Assembly: GCA_025917655.1 (NCBI GenBank)
Contig: CP084611.1
Coordinates: forward strand, 1,054,001 to 1,118,000
Direction of reading: 5' to 3'
DNA length: 64,000 bases
DNA from: Chlorella sorokiniana
Taxonomy: Eukaryota; Chlorophyta; Trebouxiophyceae; Chlorellales; Chlorellaceae
Shown here: in pieces, positions 13,446 through 24,072 of the stretch
Position numbering within the stretch: position 1 is the first letter of the stretch
Layout of the letters: each line of letters opens with the position of its first letter
Made by a program: the position numbers and the translations under genes
Notes under the pieces: model-generated
Database searches by the model: none
Told to the model about the DNA's origin: nothing
The model's input: the letters and a program-made list of their open reading frames with translations, nothing else

Positions 13446-15919
13446 TCAGGCCACTCTGCGCTGTGCCTCAACCTGTCCCTCCTCCGCTTCCTCATAGCCC
13501 CAGCTCTCATCCCACCAGTCCGGGCGCCAGGGCCAGACCTCGGCATACCCCGTCCCCGCCTGCAGCAGCGGCCAGCGGACACAGCGCACCCATTCCTGTG
13601 TGAAAAAACCCAAGGAGTAACCCCGGGGCAGGCTGTCCTACCCGTGTCGTCGGCCCTCAACCGCAAAGTCTGTAAGCCGTCCACCATGCCCCTGGATCTG
13701 TGCAGCCAGCCCACCTCCAGACCTCCCACCAGCAGCGCCTTCTCCTCCTTCAGGGCCGCCATGGCCTGTTGGGGTGGCCAGCAGGCAGGGGCGCAGGGGT
13801 CAGGGGTGCCGCCAGGTCTTCAAGGTGCCGGGCAGCGGCGAGGAGAGACCCGCCTGCTGGGCCAGGGAGCAGCCACCTGGTGTCTAGACCCCCTCCCCCT
13901 CCACACACACACACATGCACACAAGAATACGCATCCCCTCAGGTCCCCACCTGCTTCAGCCGGATCTTGGCCAGGCCCAGCCGCCCCTGCAGCGCCAGCA
14001 CGCGCCCCACAGGCACCAGCGACTCCTCGGCGTCAAACACGTCAAACACGTGGGCGCTGCACGGGTCCAGCGCCACTGCACACGGGGCTCACTAGTGTTG
14101 CTTTCGTTTGCCAAAGCCGAAGCAAGTGGCGGGCACGCCGAAGGCTCTATTTCCGAAGCGGGACAAGCGACAGCAGGCTGCAGGGGCATGCCCAGCTGCT
14201 GGTTTGCATTGCAATGAGAGCATCAGGGCAATCTTGAGCACGTGTGGGGGCGTACCATCTGCGATGCAGCCAGCCCCCGAGCCTTGCCGAGGCGGAAGGG
14301 CATGATGCGCTTGCGCACCACACCGCTGGCGTGCACCCGCGCAACAAACTCCTGAGGGGCAAATTCGGGCCAGAGTGAACACAGATTCGCACCGCATGCA
14401 TCTTTGTTGCCAGCAAAACACGCTCACTCACCATGCAAGTTCAGTCGGAAACCCCTGCAGGCACGGCAGGCGTAGCAGCCTCCCGTCCCCCCACCCACCC
14501 ACCCACCCACCCACCCACCCAGCGCCGCCCACCTGCCCCACGTAGCAGCCCTTGTCGTACCGGATGGCCCCCAGGCGGTCCAGGTTGGCCTCCAGAGGGT
14601 TGCCCTCCCCTGAGTGCTCGGGAGTGGGTGGGTGGCTGGGCAGCTGTCAGCAACGTGCCCGCTAAGGCGTGGGAGAAGCGCAAAAGAACCTGGGCTCATT
14701 CAGCTGTACACCTGCCGCTGCAACGGCCGTGTGTTATACTCGCGTAACAGGCCCCGCCCCACCTGACAGCAACTCTGCGTCGCCTTCGGCGACACCGTGC
14801 ATGATGCGCCAGGCCTGGTAGTCCCGCCAGCTCGCGGAGGGTGGCGGTGCGCTGCCCCGTGGCACCACCGTGCGCCGCCCCAGCGCCGGCAGGCGTGGGT
14901 CGAGGGCCAGGCCCGCCAGGGGGCGTCCGCCGCGCCCTCCAGCCCGCCACCAAACGCGGCGCACACAGTGAAGTTCTTGGCGGCGGAGGAGATGTCTATC
15001 TTGTGGTGGACGCTGCAACACATCAAGCAGGCGTGTTTTCATTGCACTGCCTGAACCCCACCCACATTCCCCCTGAACCACAAGCACCTCACGCAAAGTC
15101 AAGCACACAAGAACACACGCTCACACATTACGCACGCGCCCCCCCCGCCTGGTCCCCCCCCCCCCCCCGCCCCCATACACGCACCTGTACCGCTGCAGCA
15201 GGTCCATGAGCGAGCGGCGCTGAGCTGCGTCGCAGTCAACCAGCACAGCAGGCACAGCGGCGTCTGCAAACAAGGGAGGGATTCGGGGCCGCAAAGAAGC
15301 TTCAGCTTGGAGCTGGTTGTGCAACAATGCAAGTGGTTCCAGAAGCGTGCATGCTGGTGCGAGGCAAAGGCGGCAGCAGGCAAGCATGCCCACGAGGAGC
15401 GGGACAGGCTGGCCGTATGAACTGACTGCAGCGTCATGCTGCGGGCTGCGACATGTGATGTGCACCCGACCCTCATGATGAAAACAACAACTGGGCCTGC
15501 CCCTCCCAAGCAGCCGCCCCACCCTCAATCGCGTGCAGGAACAGGTCATGGGCGTGGCGGCCCTGAGGGGTCAGCACGCAGGCGTAGAGCGGAGCGCCGG
15601 GCGCGATGGCACCAGCGTCGTTGGATATGATGCGCTGCGGCGCAGCATGGGGAACACAGGTGTCGGCGTGTGATGGCTCATGCCATGACCACAGCTCCAT
15701 GTGAGGCTTGCGCTACAAGGTTGCCGCTTGCTAGCTGCTGCGCTCTACCTGTAAAAATGGGATGACCGCGGTGCCCTCAACCTTGATGACCGAACGCATT
15801 TCATCCAAGTGAGCCATTCCCATGGGAAGGGAAGCACCATCTGTCCATAAAAGGCGGCGGGCGACATGTGCGGCGGCGTATCTGGCCCGACGCCCAAGCT
15901 CACAGCGGAGCATCGGCAT
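13446..15919 (-). CDS. IBA57: IBA57/CAF17-like folate-binding Fe-S assembly factor
   Basis: YgfZ/GcvT-family tetrahydrofolate-binding protein that acts late in mitochondrial [4Fe-4S] cluster assembly. The family hallmark K-G-C-Y-x-G-Q is present as RYDKGCYVGQEF near 14520-14565, split by an intron after GQ. Upstream exons give EGTAVIPFLQRIISNDAGAI (15740-15800, 15600-15640), LTPQGRHAHDLFLHAIE, then RDYQAWRIMHGVAEGD (14765-14835). The C-terminus reads WPWRPDWWDESWGYEEAEE (13465-13540), like plant homologues that end in a Trp-rich tail. The chosen start opens an Arg-rich, acid-poor leader (MPMLRCELGRRARYAAAHVARR), fitting a mitochondrial presequence; an internal Met before AHLDEMRS is an alternative start. 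About eight exons. Convergent with UTP20. A plastid paralogue (COG0354) cannot be excluded. Confidence 0.82.
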
Positions 15920-16379
15920 GGAGTATATGGCTCAAGGCCGGTATAGAAGCATGAAATGCACGGGAAGCACGGTTGAAGGCCGCTCGCAGAAACCCTGCAA
16001 TATCGGGGGCCGCTGGTGCAAGCGGTTTTGTCTCGGAACGCTGTGGCAGCGGACTAGGTGCACGTTGAGGCACCAATCGTGCACGCAAAGTGGCACACAG
16101 GGGCCTCGCGCCATGGGTTTACGAGGCGCCACGCTGACGAGCGCCACGCTTGGACATGGATGGCTCCAATGTTAACATCTGGTCGCGGAGCAGAGGCATG
16201 TGCATAGCAGTGCAGAGAAAAGAAGGACAGTAGATGCATGGCATGAAACAATGAGCGGCGGGTCACTGAAAAAGGAACCAAGCTGGGCACGAGGTTTGAG
16301 GAAAAAGGGGGTCAGTGTTGGGTGGCATCACAAGAGTGGGCAGCTGAGCACTCCGTTTGCAGTCTACATCGGCGCAGGC
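15920..16379. other. intergenic, IBA57 5' side and START-gene 3' side
   Basis: 460 bp between the start of the IBA57-like gene and the stop of the next minus-strand gene. It should contain the IBA57 promoter and the 3' UTR of the START-domain gene. I see no convincing coding exon or repeat. Confidence 0.5.
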
Positions 16380-18858
16380 CTATGGGGTGGAGCCGGCCAC
16401 GGAGCGAAGCCGCCGCCGCCGCTTGTGGGACGCGGCGAGCGCCGCCTCGTCGGCCTCGCTGGTTTGCGTCGCTGCCTCGGCGGCAAGCACGTCTGCATAC
16501 TCTTGCATGCGCGCGCGGGCCAGGCCGTAGAGGTGGGGCTGGGCCGCGATGCGGCGTGGGTACTCCCCGCAGGGTCTGCAAAGCTGTCGTCCAGCACGCG
16601 ACGCATCTGGTTGAAGATGTACGGGGCCAGCACGCCCAGCACAAAGTTGAGGAGGAAAGCGGGGATGAAAGGGATGTGGGGGTCCAGGTGGATCAACAGG
16701 CTGCCCTCGGTGCGAGGGCTGCCGTCGGGCGCCGGAGGCAGCGGCCTGCAAGCGGAGGAGGGGAGGCGGTAAGCAGGGCTGCGCACATGTCAGCGGCCAC
16801 CCAATTCAGGGTGTGAGCACCGCCAGGCGCTTGCGTTACAACAGCAGGAGCGGTGCTCTTTCAGCCAGCTTCCCAGCTGACACAACCTTGCCCCTGCAAG
16901 CCGCTCACCTGAGTTTGAGGCAAGACCCCGGCAGGAAGTTGACGGTCTTGCGCTTGGGCCACTCTTTGGGCAGCGGGGTGTGGCCCTCGGGAAGGTCTTC
17001 GGGCGAGGTGTCCTCCAGGCACACCAGCAGGCAGCGGTGCTCCTCCGCCAAGTCGAAGCCGCGCGCACGCAGCAGCGCCTGCATGTTCCTGCGGCGCGGC
17101 GGCGGGGCAGCAGCGGCGACAGGGGCGTGGCCTCCAAAGCTACAGGGGGCGACAGTTCGGCCAGGCCCCCACAAGCTACGCGAATAAGCAACCGGCAACG
17201 CACGCGCAAAGACCCACGGGGGACCACGCACAAGGCTGCAGCCTGCTCCTTGCGCAACAAAGCAACTTTGGAAAGCGACCTTGGGCCAGCGCCTCACTTG
17301 AAGGGCTTCATCATCCACTGGGCCCCGTAAAGGAACGACTCAAACACAGACGGCTCCGCCAGCATCAGCGCCGCCAGGGAAAACCTGGGGGTTAGGGTTG
17401 GGGGCAGCGTCATGCGCAATGTGCAGCCGCGCAGCAGACCGTACCACAGCAAACAACCTGCGTGCCGCTGTTTGCAGCCGCGGTCGGACTGTCTTCCCAA
17501 GCGGGAGCCGCCCCTTTCCCCCAAAAACGCAGGTGCGCACTTGTTCCAGTTTGGGATGAGGTCGAACTCATGTGCCAGGGCCAGCAGGTGCTCCAGCGGG
17601 TGGTCAAACACGGCGCGGAACTTGAGGCTGCGGGCCAGGTGGGTGGTGGTGCTTAATTTCGCCTCGCTCAGGCATCCCGCGACTCTGCGCCGAAACCTGT
17701 TCCGTGTCTGCTGCACCGCGGCCAATACAGCAGCTGCCATGGGCAAGCCTGTGCAGGCCTGGGCTCTCAAAGCCCGCCCGCGCCCCCTTGCGCGGCCCCC
17801 CGTGCGCCGCCCCCCCCCCCGGGGCAGCACCTGTGCACGGTTGTGCCCTTGAGGTGTCGGTAGTACACCTTCAGCTTGTCGTCGCGGGACACCATCCAGC
17901 CGGAGTGGTCCTCCAGGGAGCAAAGCGCTTCGCGCACAACATGCGCCTCCCGCCGCACTTGCGCCACGTCCAGGCTGGAGCCAGCTGGCAGGACAGCCGA
18001 CACGGCCTCCGTTGACAGGGCTTCCAACTCTTTCAAGGTTCCACCAGCGGCCTCGGCGGCGCGCTGCAGCGCAGCCTCTGCACCCAGCACGCGCCCCGCC
18101 GCCGCCAGCTCCGCCGCAGCAGCCAGCTGCTCCTGAACAGGGAGCTGCGCCAGCGCGGAGTGCAGGTGCTGCGAGCGCGAACGCTCCAGCTTAAGGAGGC
18201 CAGAGGGCACCGCCGCCACGTGCACCCTCGCGCCGCCATCCGCCACTTCTGCCAGCTGCCCTGGTGCATCCTGCGCCGCAGCCTCAATGTCTGGCGACAC
18301 AAGGTGTCCATGCGTCTTCAGCACCTGCAGAGATATGCGGCGGCGTGGCCAACGGTTCAGGCATCAGGGCATACCAGGGATCCACGACCGGCAAACCAAG
18401 GGGAATCTTGTGCAAACAAGGATTTGCCGGCCCACGCATTGTTGCCTCCCCAGCCTGGCAGGCCAGGCACTGGCGGGCTTCCTGGCCAGGCTGCATCAAC
18501 ATCATTCCCACGCTCTGGGCCCACCTGGATGGCTTGATCGACGTCGGGGTCGTGCCAGCGCTGCTCCTCCTCCCACTCCTGCAGCGCCTCCGCCAGGTCA
18601 ACCTCGGACGCGGCGTCGTGCCAATCGTCCTCGGTGTCGCTCATGGCACCCTCCACCGCGCTGTACCAACCCATGGAGCGCGCAGACAGGGCGGCGGCTC
18701 GCCCGCGGTGCGGTGGCGCCGGCGGCAGCCAGGCCCAGCGTGGGCACTGCCTGTTGCGGCGTTTCGTCTGAGGCCGCGGGCGCGCCGCCATTGTGTGCCG
18801 CCTTCCGCACTTCCTCTTGCCCCTGAGCTCCAGAGGGCGCCGAGCAGCACGCTCCCAT
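16380..18858 (-). CDS. START-domain lipid-binding protein with MGACC N-terminus
   Basis: START/SRPBCC-fold protein of algal and plant type. Exons in order give an acidic N-terminal region (SDTEDDWHDAASEVDL, about 18590-18645), a helical region (18000-18290), SRDDKLKVYYRHLKGTTVH (17840-17895), FRAVFDHPLEHLLALAHEF with DLIPNWNK (17545-17625), ESFLYGAQWMMKPFK (17295-17340), KEWPKRKTVNFLPG (16930-16975), DPHIPFIPAFLLNFVLG (16640-16690) and a C-terminal helix (RMQEYADVLAAEAA). The first Met starts MGACCSAPSG, a good fit for N-myristoylation at Gly2 with palmitoylatable Cys4-Cys5, which would anchor the protein to a membrane. Two one-base frame losses are needed to read it through: near 16565-16568 (four C where five are needed) and between about 18690 and 18720. 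The ligand is not predictable. Confidence 0.72.
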
Positions 18859-19172
18859 GTGAGCGGTGACACGATCCCGCTTTTCACGCTCCGCTAGCAG
18901 CTGCACATCGAGTCCCTGGTTGCGGCACTACACTAACAACACACGCTCTCACGCATCAGGACCTCAGTCTGCCATTATATTCCTCCCTTCCTCCTGGCGC
19001 CTTGCCAGCACACATGGGAGCATGCAGGGTCTCAGAGTCATGAATAACTCGCACATTATTTTCCTAAATCATTGAGGGGCAGTCAGGCCACTGCCCGGTG
19101 GTCGGGTGAAAGTGCGAGCAGGTCAGCCTTGGCCGCCTGTAGCAATCGTTCTGCCCACTAATCAGCAGCAGC
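18859..19172. promoter_or_regulatory. divergent promoter region, START gene and SABC
   Basis: 314 bp between the divergent starts of the START-domain gene and the sulfate ABC ATPase gene. It is AT-richer than the flanks around 18960-19080. No specific motif can be supported. If the SABC start lies further downstream, the 5' UTR of SABC extends past 19172. Confidence 0.45.
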
Positions 19173-22010
19173 ATGGCGGCGTTGATACGTGGCGGCAGCC
19201 TGCGTATTGCGGCTGGCCGGCAACAAGACCGGCCCGCAGCGGGCCTGCAGGTAACTCTTCCCGCGCTTCTTGGCCCGAGAAATGTGGCACAGCGGTGCAG
19301 GCTGCAATGCAGCTTCAGGGGCTCGCTGCCTGCCACCTCTGCTGCTGGTTGTTGCTGGCAGGTCCCTGCTGCTGTGTCTGCGCTGCTGATGTTTCGTCAA
19401 ACAGCAAGCGGCAAGTGGCTGCCCCCACCTTGCTGCAGCAGCCTGGGCAGCAACATCTCCGCATGGTACAGCGGCCGCGGCCAGCTCGGCGACGCAGCAG
19501 TGGCCGAGCAGCGGCGGCGGCCGCCGAGGCCGAGGCTGCTTCGCTGGAGGAGCAGCCGACAGCCGTCGGCGGCAGCAGCGACAACACCGCAGCGTCCAGC
19601 ACCTCGGCGCGGGATGCTGCGGCAGCTGTGGTGCAGGTACGCGGCGCGCTTGTGGAGGTGCAGGACATGGTGAAGCACTTCAGCACGCGCGGGGGCTGTT
19701 CAAGGCTGTCAACGGCGTGAGCGTCACCATGGAGCCTGGCACCATCACCGCCCTGCTGGGGCCATCAGGATCAGGCGAGCATGTTAACAGCTGCCCAACT
19801 GCTGCCCTACGGACACGATTCGCTGCAGCCTGTCAAGGCATGGCGATCAGCCGGCTTTGCTGTCCCTTCCGTCCACTCGTGTGTGGCTGGCTGCTGACCA
19901 CCGCTCGGTTGTCACATGGGATGCAGGCAAGACGACGCTGCTGCGGCTGATAGCAGGGTTGGAAGAGCCCACCAGCGGGCGTGTGCTGTTTGACGGGGAA
20001 GACATCACGGCGCTCGGGGTGCAGGAGCGGGACTTGGGCTTTGTGTTCCAGGTGAGGCTGTGGAGTGCTGTTGTGCTGACCTGCATGCCACCTGCTAGGA
20101 TTTGCTGGCTTGCTTGCGGGATTGTTGCAAAGCTTGTGCAGCACCCCCGCCCGCCCTCCCCCTTCCTTTGCCTCATCTGAGGAAACTTGGTGCTGTCTTT
20201 GGCCTGGAACCTTAAGTAGCCGCCCCGGCTGACCGCACCCTGCCCCGCCCAAACACACGCACGCTTGCAAATGACTCACCCTGTTGCAGGGCTATGCCCT
20301 CTTCAAGCACATGACGGTGGCAGACAACATCACGTTTGGGCCGCGCATGCGCAAGATGGGCATCGACCTTGACGCAAAGTGAGGCGGGGAAAGGGCCAGC
20401 AACCGGAGCAGCGACATGCGCAGCTCGGGAGTTTGGGGCCTTGTTCTGCAACTGGCTTGGCCGGGAAGCATATCTCTGGCCTGACGGGCTGCAGAAATTG
20501 ACTAGACAAGGAGGCCAACATGTGCAGCTCAGGTGTCTAGCGGTCTTGAAGTCCCTCTCCTCTTTGGCTCTCCTGCTGGTGCAGGGTGCAAGAGCTGTTG
20601 CGGTTGACTGAATTGGAGGGTCTGGAGGGGCGCTACCCACCGCAACTATCGGGCGGGCAGCGACAGCGCGTGGCGGTGGCGCGTGCGCTGGCTTGCAACC
20701 CGCGCTTGTTGCTTCTAGACGAACCATTTGGTGCGCTGGACCCTATTGTGCGCAAGTCATTGCGGTGGGTGACAAGATTCCCAGCTTGTTTGTTGCACAC
20801 CCTTCCATGTTATGCTGCCCTCCAGAGCTGTTGCATGCTTATTCTGGTTGGCGTTGTTGTGTTTTGCCCTGGTTTCCGCATTTCAAGCTTACTCACCAAG
20901 CTCACTCACATGAACCCGCCCTCCCTCCATCTGGCTCCGCAGCAAGAGCTTGCGGGAGATTGTGCAACGGGTGGGGGTGACCACCATCATCGTCACCCAC
21001 GACCAGGAGGAGGCATGGGACATTGCCGATAACGTAGTGATCTTCAACAAGGGCGGCATCGAGCAGCAGGGCACGCCGCAGGTGCGCTGCCCTTTTACAA
21101 TGGGATGTGTGCATGCGCATGCCAGTAGCCAGCATCTGCGAAGCAGTTTTGACGGGGGCATCTAGTTCATTTACATTTGCTCCGATTGCATGTCCCTCGT
21201 ACAGGAGGTAGCCAAGGCTCCAATGTCTCCTTTTGTCATGAACTTTGTTGGGGACGTGAACCATGTGCCCGCCAGTTGTCAGGTGATCACATGCGGCGCG
21301 GGCGTGCTACATGTGTTGGGCGCGCTCCTTACATCCCGCCTAGGCATGCCAGTTTCCTGCTTCACTTTGCTCTTTGATTGCACACTCATGCGTTGGTTGG
21401 CGTGCCCTTCTGTTGATTCAATGCCGCAGTTGGTCAGGAAGATGGGCATGCGCACTGAGAAGCCCTTCGTGATGGTCCGCCCCTCAGGTGCAATGCACGC
21501 AGTCTTGGGGACAACTGCAGAATTGTGCAGTGGTGATGGTTGTTGCGGTCAAGGGCCTTGTGGTGATGGTTGTTGCGAACAAGGGCCTTGGCACTTTCAT
21601 GCATCTTTACTTTGGCATTCAACGCTTGCAGACATCAGCTTGCGCACCGACTTTGACGAGTGTCAGAGTTGCGCCCCAGCCACCGTGCACGACAAGGCCA
21701 ACATGGGCAAGGCCGTGCGCTACTACTTGCGCTTTGACGACGACGTGGTGCGTGCACTTATGTGCACTCTTGTGCTGTCTTTGTCATGGTGTTGCTGAGT
21801 CGTGTCTTAACATAGCGAGCAAGATGTCCACATTGTTCACTCAATCCTTGCCCGCTCGCGCTCCAGGACATCGACTTGACCGTACCGCGGCGGCTGGATG
21901 AGGAGCGGTACGATTTGGACGTGGGCCAGCGTGTCTTTGTGGAGGTGCCGCCTGCAAAGATGATGGCCTTTGACTTCCATGAGATTGACAGCATGCCGGG
22001 GGCGATTTAA
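19173..22010 (+). CDS. SABC: chloroplast sulfate ABC transporter ATP-binding subunit (CysA/Sabc)
   Basis: ATPase that powers sulfate import across the chloroplast envelope, partner of SulP-type permeases. All ABC motifs are visible after splicing: Walker A GPSGSG|KTT (split by an intron), Q-loop [14 protein letters not shown], signature [15 protein letters not shown], Walker [13 protein letters not shown], switch VTHDQEEA, and a CysA-type tail ([28 protein letters not shown]). Exons after the first: 19927-20051, 20290-20378, 20585-20764, 20943-21081, 21205-21282, 21430-21487, 21632-21747, 21867-22010; all joins keep frame. Exon 1 carries a Gln/Arg/Ala-rich leader expected of a transit peptide, but its exact start is uncertain (19173 or a downstream Met). 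One G seems missing in the G5 run at 19691-19695, between KHFSTRG and [10 protein letters not shown]. Other ABC importers such as MalK are less likely because of the [10 protein letters not shown] and FGPRMRKM wording. Confidence 0.88.
19775..19926 (+). other. GC-AG intron inside the Walker A codon run of SABC
   Basis: The only join that restores GPSGSGKTT ends the exon at 19774 and resumes at 19927 after ATGCAG, so this 152-bp intron starts with GC (GCGAGC) and not GT. GC-AG introns are a minor class processed by the major spliceosome. Confidence 0.75.
21530..21589. repeat. 30-bp tandem duplication in SABC intron
   Basis: Two adjacent near-identical 30-bp copies, each starting GTGGTGATGGTTGTTGCG and ending AAGGGCCTT, differing at two positions. 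They lie in the intron between the VRPS exon and the [10 protein letters not shown] exon. Confidence 0.85.
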
Positions 22011-22487
22011 AGCGTAGCGCAACGACAGACGCTTGACAGCACAAGTTGACATCCTTTGTGCGCCTTCCAGTTGCTCTTTAATTCATCATGACTGCCTCAC
22101 GTAAATAGGCAAGAGGGGAGGCTGAGACAGCTAGGAGCCCCAGATCTGGGTGGGCCAGAGCGCACGCCCTGACGAACCAACGCAATAGAAGCAGCCCCTG
22201 GGCACAAAAGCTTTGAGGAGCGTCCATCATGGCAGCCAACCACGCGGCCAGAGGGAGAGGGCGAAGCTGGCCCAAGTCGGGGCTGTTAATGTTATAGAGA
22301 CCAGGCGCGGTATCGGGGCTGGGGGCTGGGCGGTATCGGGGCTGGGGCTGGGGCTGGGCGCTGGCTGGCTGGCCTGCGCTCATCGGGACTTGTTACGCAG
22401 GGAGGGGCCCATGCCAGCCTGGAACAGCCTTTCTCACAACGCACATTCTCACACCGACCACTCCTGCCCGCCGCCCTGCTGCCGCAG
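22011..22487. other. intergenic with GGGGCT-rich low-complexity DNA
   Basis: SABC 3' UTR followed by about 350 bp without a supported exon. It includes a short match to the LINE tail (22291-22312) that runs into a GGGGCT/GGCTGG-rich stretch (22313-22376). Confidence 0.5.
22291..22312 (-). repeat. short match to the LINE 3' end of the downstream array
   Basis: GTTATAGAGACCAGGCGCGG matches, with one change, the left edge of every unit of the array at 23771-29250 (GTTACAGAGACCAGGCGCGG). The TTGAC repeats are absent here. It may be a relic end of a related element, or a chance 20-base match. Confidence 0.4.
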
Positions 22488-23372
22488 GCACGGCGGGCGG
22501 CACCGCATCCATGGCCAAGGAGGGCCTCACAGAGGCGGGCAAGTTGGCTTCCGACATGGGCGAGTTGGCGCTGGGGATCGCCCACGGCTGCACAGCGCTG
22601 TGGGCGGCTAGCCCCCCCCCGTCGGCTAGCCCCACATCTGCAGCCGTGCTCTTTTGCGATCCCAGCTAGTTGTTGTGGGCAGTCTTGTTAGGGCGACCAT
22701 TGTTTGTGTTTCTTCACCTCCCGAATTCGTCATGCTTTTCTTTTTTTCAGGCAAGGCAGCCTGGGAGAAGGACCCCGAGCGCATGCTGGAGTTCGCCAGA
22801 CAAGCTAGTGAGTGTCCATGCTGCAGCTATTGACATGCTGATATTGATGCCTCTTTGCACGGAACCAACTGAGTGGGGAGCGCATGTGTGCGGCCACCGC
22901 TGCAGACAAGGCAGCTGTGGAGGCGGTGACGGGTTCCTCAAGGATCCTGCTGGCCACGGCGCAAGGAATGGCCCAAGGAATGGTGAGCTGTGTTGGGCAC
23001 GCTGCTGGTGACCAGTGCCTGGCCTCATGACGGCTCAATATCGACTTTGCTAGGCAAGCTCTGATTGCAGCCGCGGCGCCCTCCCGCCCACCCGCAGCCA
23101 AGCGCGGCACCTGCCGGGCATGCCTCTTCATGTTCCGCTCGACTGCCCAAGACGAGGGGGAGCTGGAGGAGCTGGTGCAGGAGTCGCCGCAGGGCAGCTC
23201 TTTGTGCCACGGCTGGTGCGGCGGGCACCCGTTCAAGCACACGCTGGAGCGCGGCAGGGCCAGCCGCTTACACCGCATCCTGTCCAGGGGCGAGGTTCGC
23301 GATGCCCTTGTTGACGACTACGTCCTCAAGCAGCCCTGCAGGAAGCAGGTGATCGCCGACGGCGACGGGTAG
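22488..23372 (+). CDS. hypothetical protein, multi-exon, function unknown
   Basis: Not recognised. Plausible exons on the plus strand encode SMAKEGLTEAGKLASDMGEL (22488 onward), GKAAWEKDPERMLEFARQA (22751-22808), KAAVEAVTGSSRILLATAQG (22905-22982) and a Cys/His-containing C-terminal exon (about 23098-23372) with GTCRACLFMFRS, LCHGWCGGHPFKHTLERGR and VRDALVDDYVLKQPC. The first three read as amphipathic helices; the last has paired cysteines that could bind metal or form disulfides. The join into the last exon does not keep frame with a canonical donor, so an exon boundary is wrong or a base is missing. The start codon was not found. The gene lies between SABC and the LINE array, and 23543-23700 may carry a further coiled-coil exon (REEAERRCQAELAATAAAR). 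Confidence 0.42.
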
Positions 23373-23689
23373 AGCGACGCTGCCAGCAGCACAGCCGAGC
23401 GTGTCTGCTGCGGCTGCTGTCCTTGCACCCTTGATATGAACCCTCCCTCTCCCTCCTGCTGCTGCTGCTGCTGCTGGTACACCCGTGTACATCACAATAG
23501 CGATGACAAGCCTTGGCTGGCACACTTCCTTTCCCTTTTCCAGGCGGACCTGCTCGCATGCTTCCACCCTGCGCTCGCAACGTGCCCCGAGCCGCAGAGC
23601 GCGAGGAGGCAGAGCGGCGGTGCCAGGCCGAGCTGGCGGCAACCGCTGCAGCGCGGCGCCGGCGAGTGGCTGCGTGGGAGGTAGAGGGG

Positions 23690-23770
23690 CAACGCTGCAG
23701 GGCCATGATGTTGTCGCCGATGCGGCGGCCGGGCGCAAAGGCAACCTGCTCTGGGTCGATGACGGACAAA
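23690..23770 (-). mobile_element. reverse-transcriptase fragment of a LINE
   Basis: On the minus strand this 80-bp piece encodes SVIDPEQVAFAPGRRIGDNI followed by MALQ. It matches the LINE reverse-transcriptase block with P-x-Q-x-x-F-x-x-G-R and downstream D-N. Similarity stops after about 27 codons. It directly abuts the TTGAC tail of the first array unit and has the same orientation, so the array seems to have inserted into, or recombined with, an older LINE relic. Confidence 0.6.
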
Positions 23771-24072
23771 TTGACTTGACTTGACTGTTACAGAGACCAG
23801 GCGCGGTAACGCGCTGGGGACACACAGCAGTGCATCCCACTAGCTCCGGTACAACATCTAAGCATCGCAGGCGAGCGGTCGGGCAGGGTTGTAAGCACCA
23901 GCGCAAGCCGGGGATCGGGCGCAGAGAGCGGTAGAGGAGCGGAGGGCGCCTGGGAGCACACCCAAAGCGCCGCCAGCGAAGCAGCAGACACAGGAAGGCG
24001 GGGAGGCAGGGCGCCAGCAAGGGCCCGTCCACCTCGAAAGTTTTTTTGTTTGTTTGTTTGTGTTACAGGACG
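23771..24072 (-). mobile_element. short LINE-tail unit S1 (302 bp)
   Basis: Read on the minus strand, the unit starts CGTCCTGTAACACAAACAAA, runs through an A-rich/AAAC tract, then shares about 235 bp with the 3' end of the long units (GTCTCTGTAACAG) and ends in three GTCAA repeats. It has no ORF of its own. A 5' head of about 60 bp different from the long units makes it resemble a non-autonomous, LINE-mobilised element or an internal deletion derivative. Confidence 0.75.

Noticed and set aside
14490-14521. CCCA-type repeat as a functional element
   Set aside because: Simple microsatellite in an intron of the IBA57-like gene.
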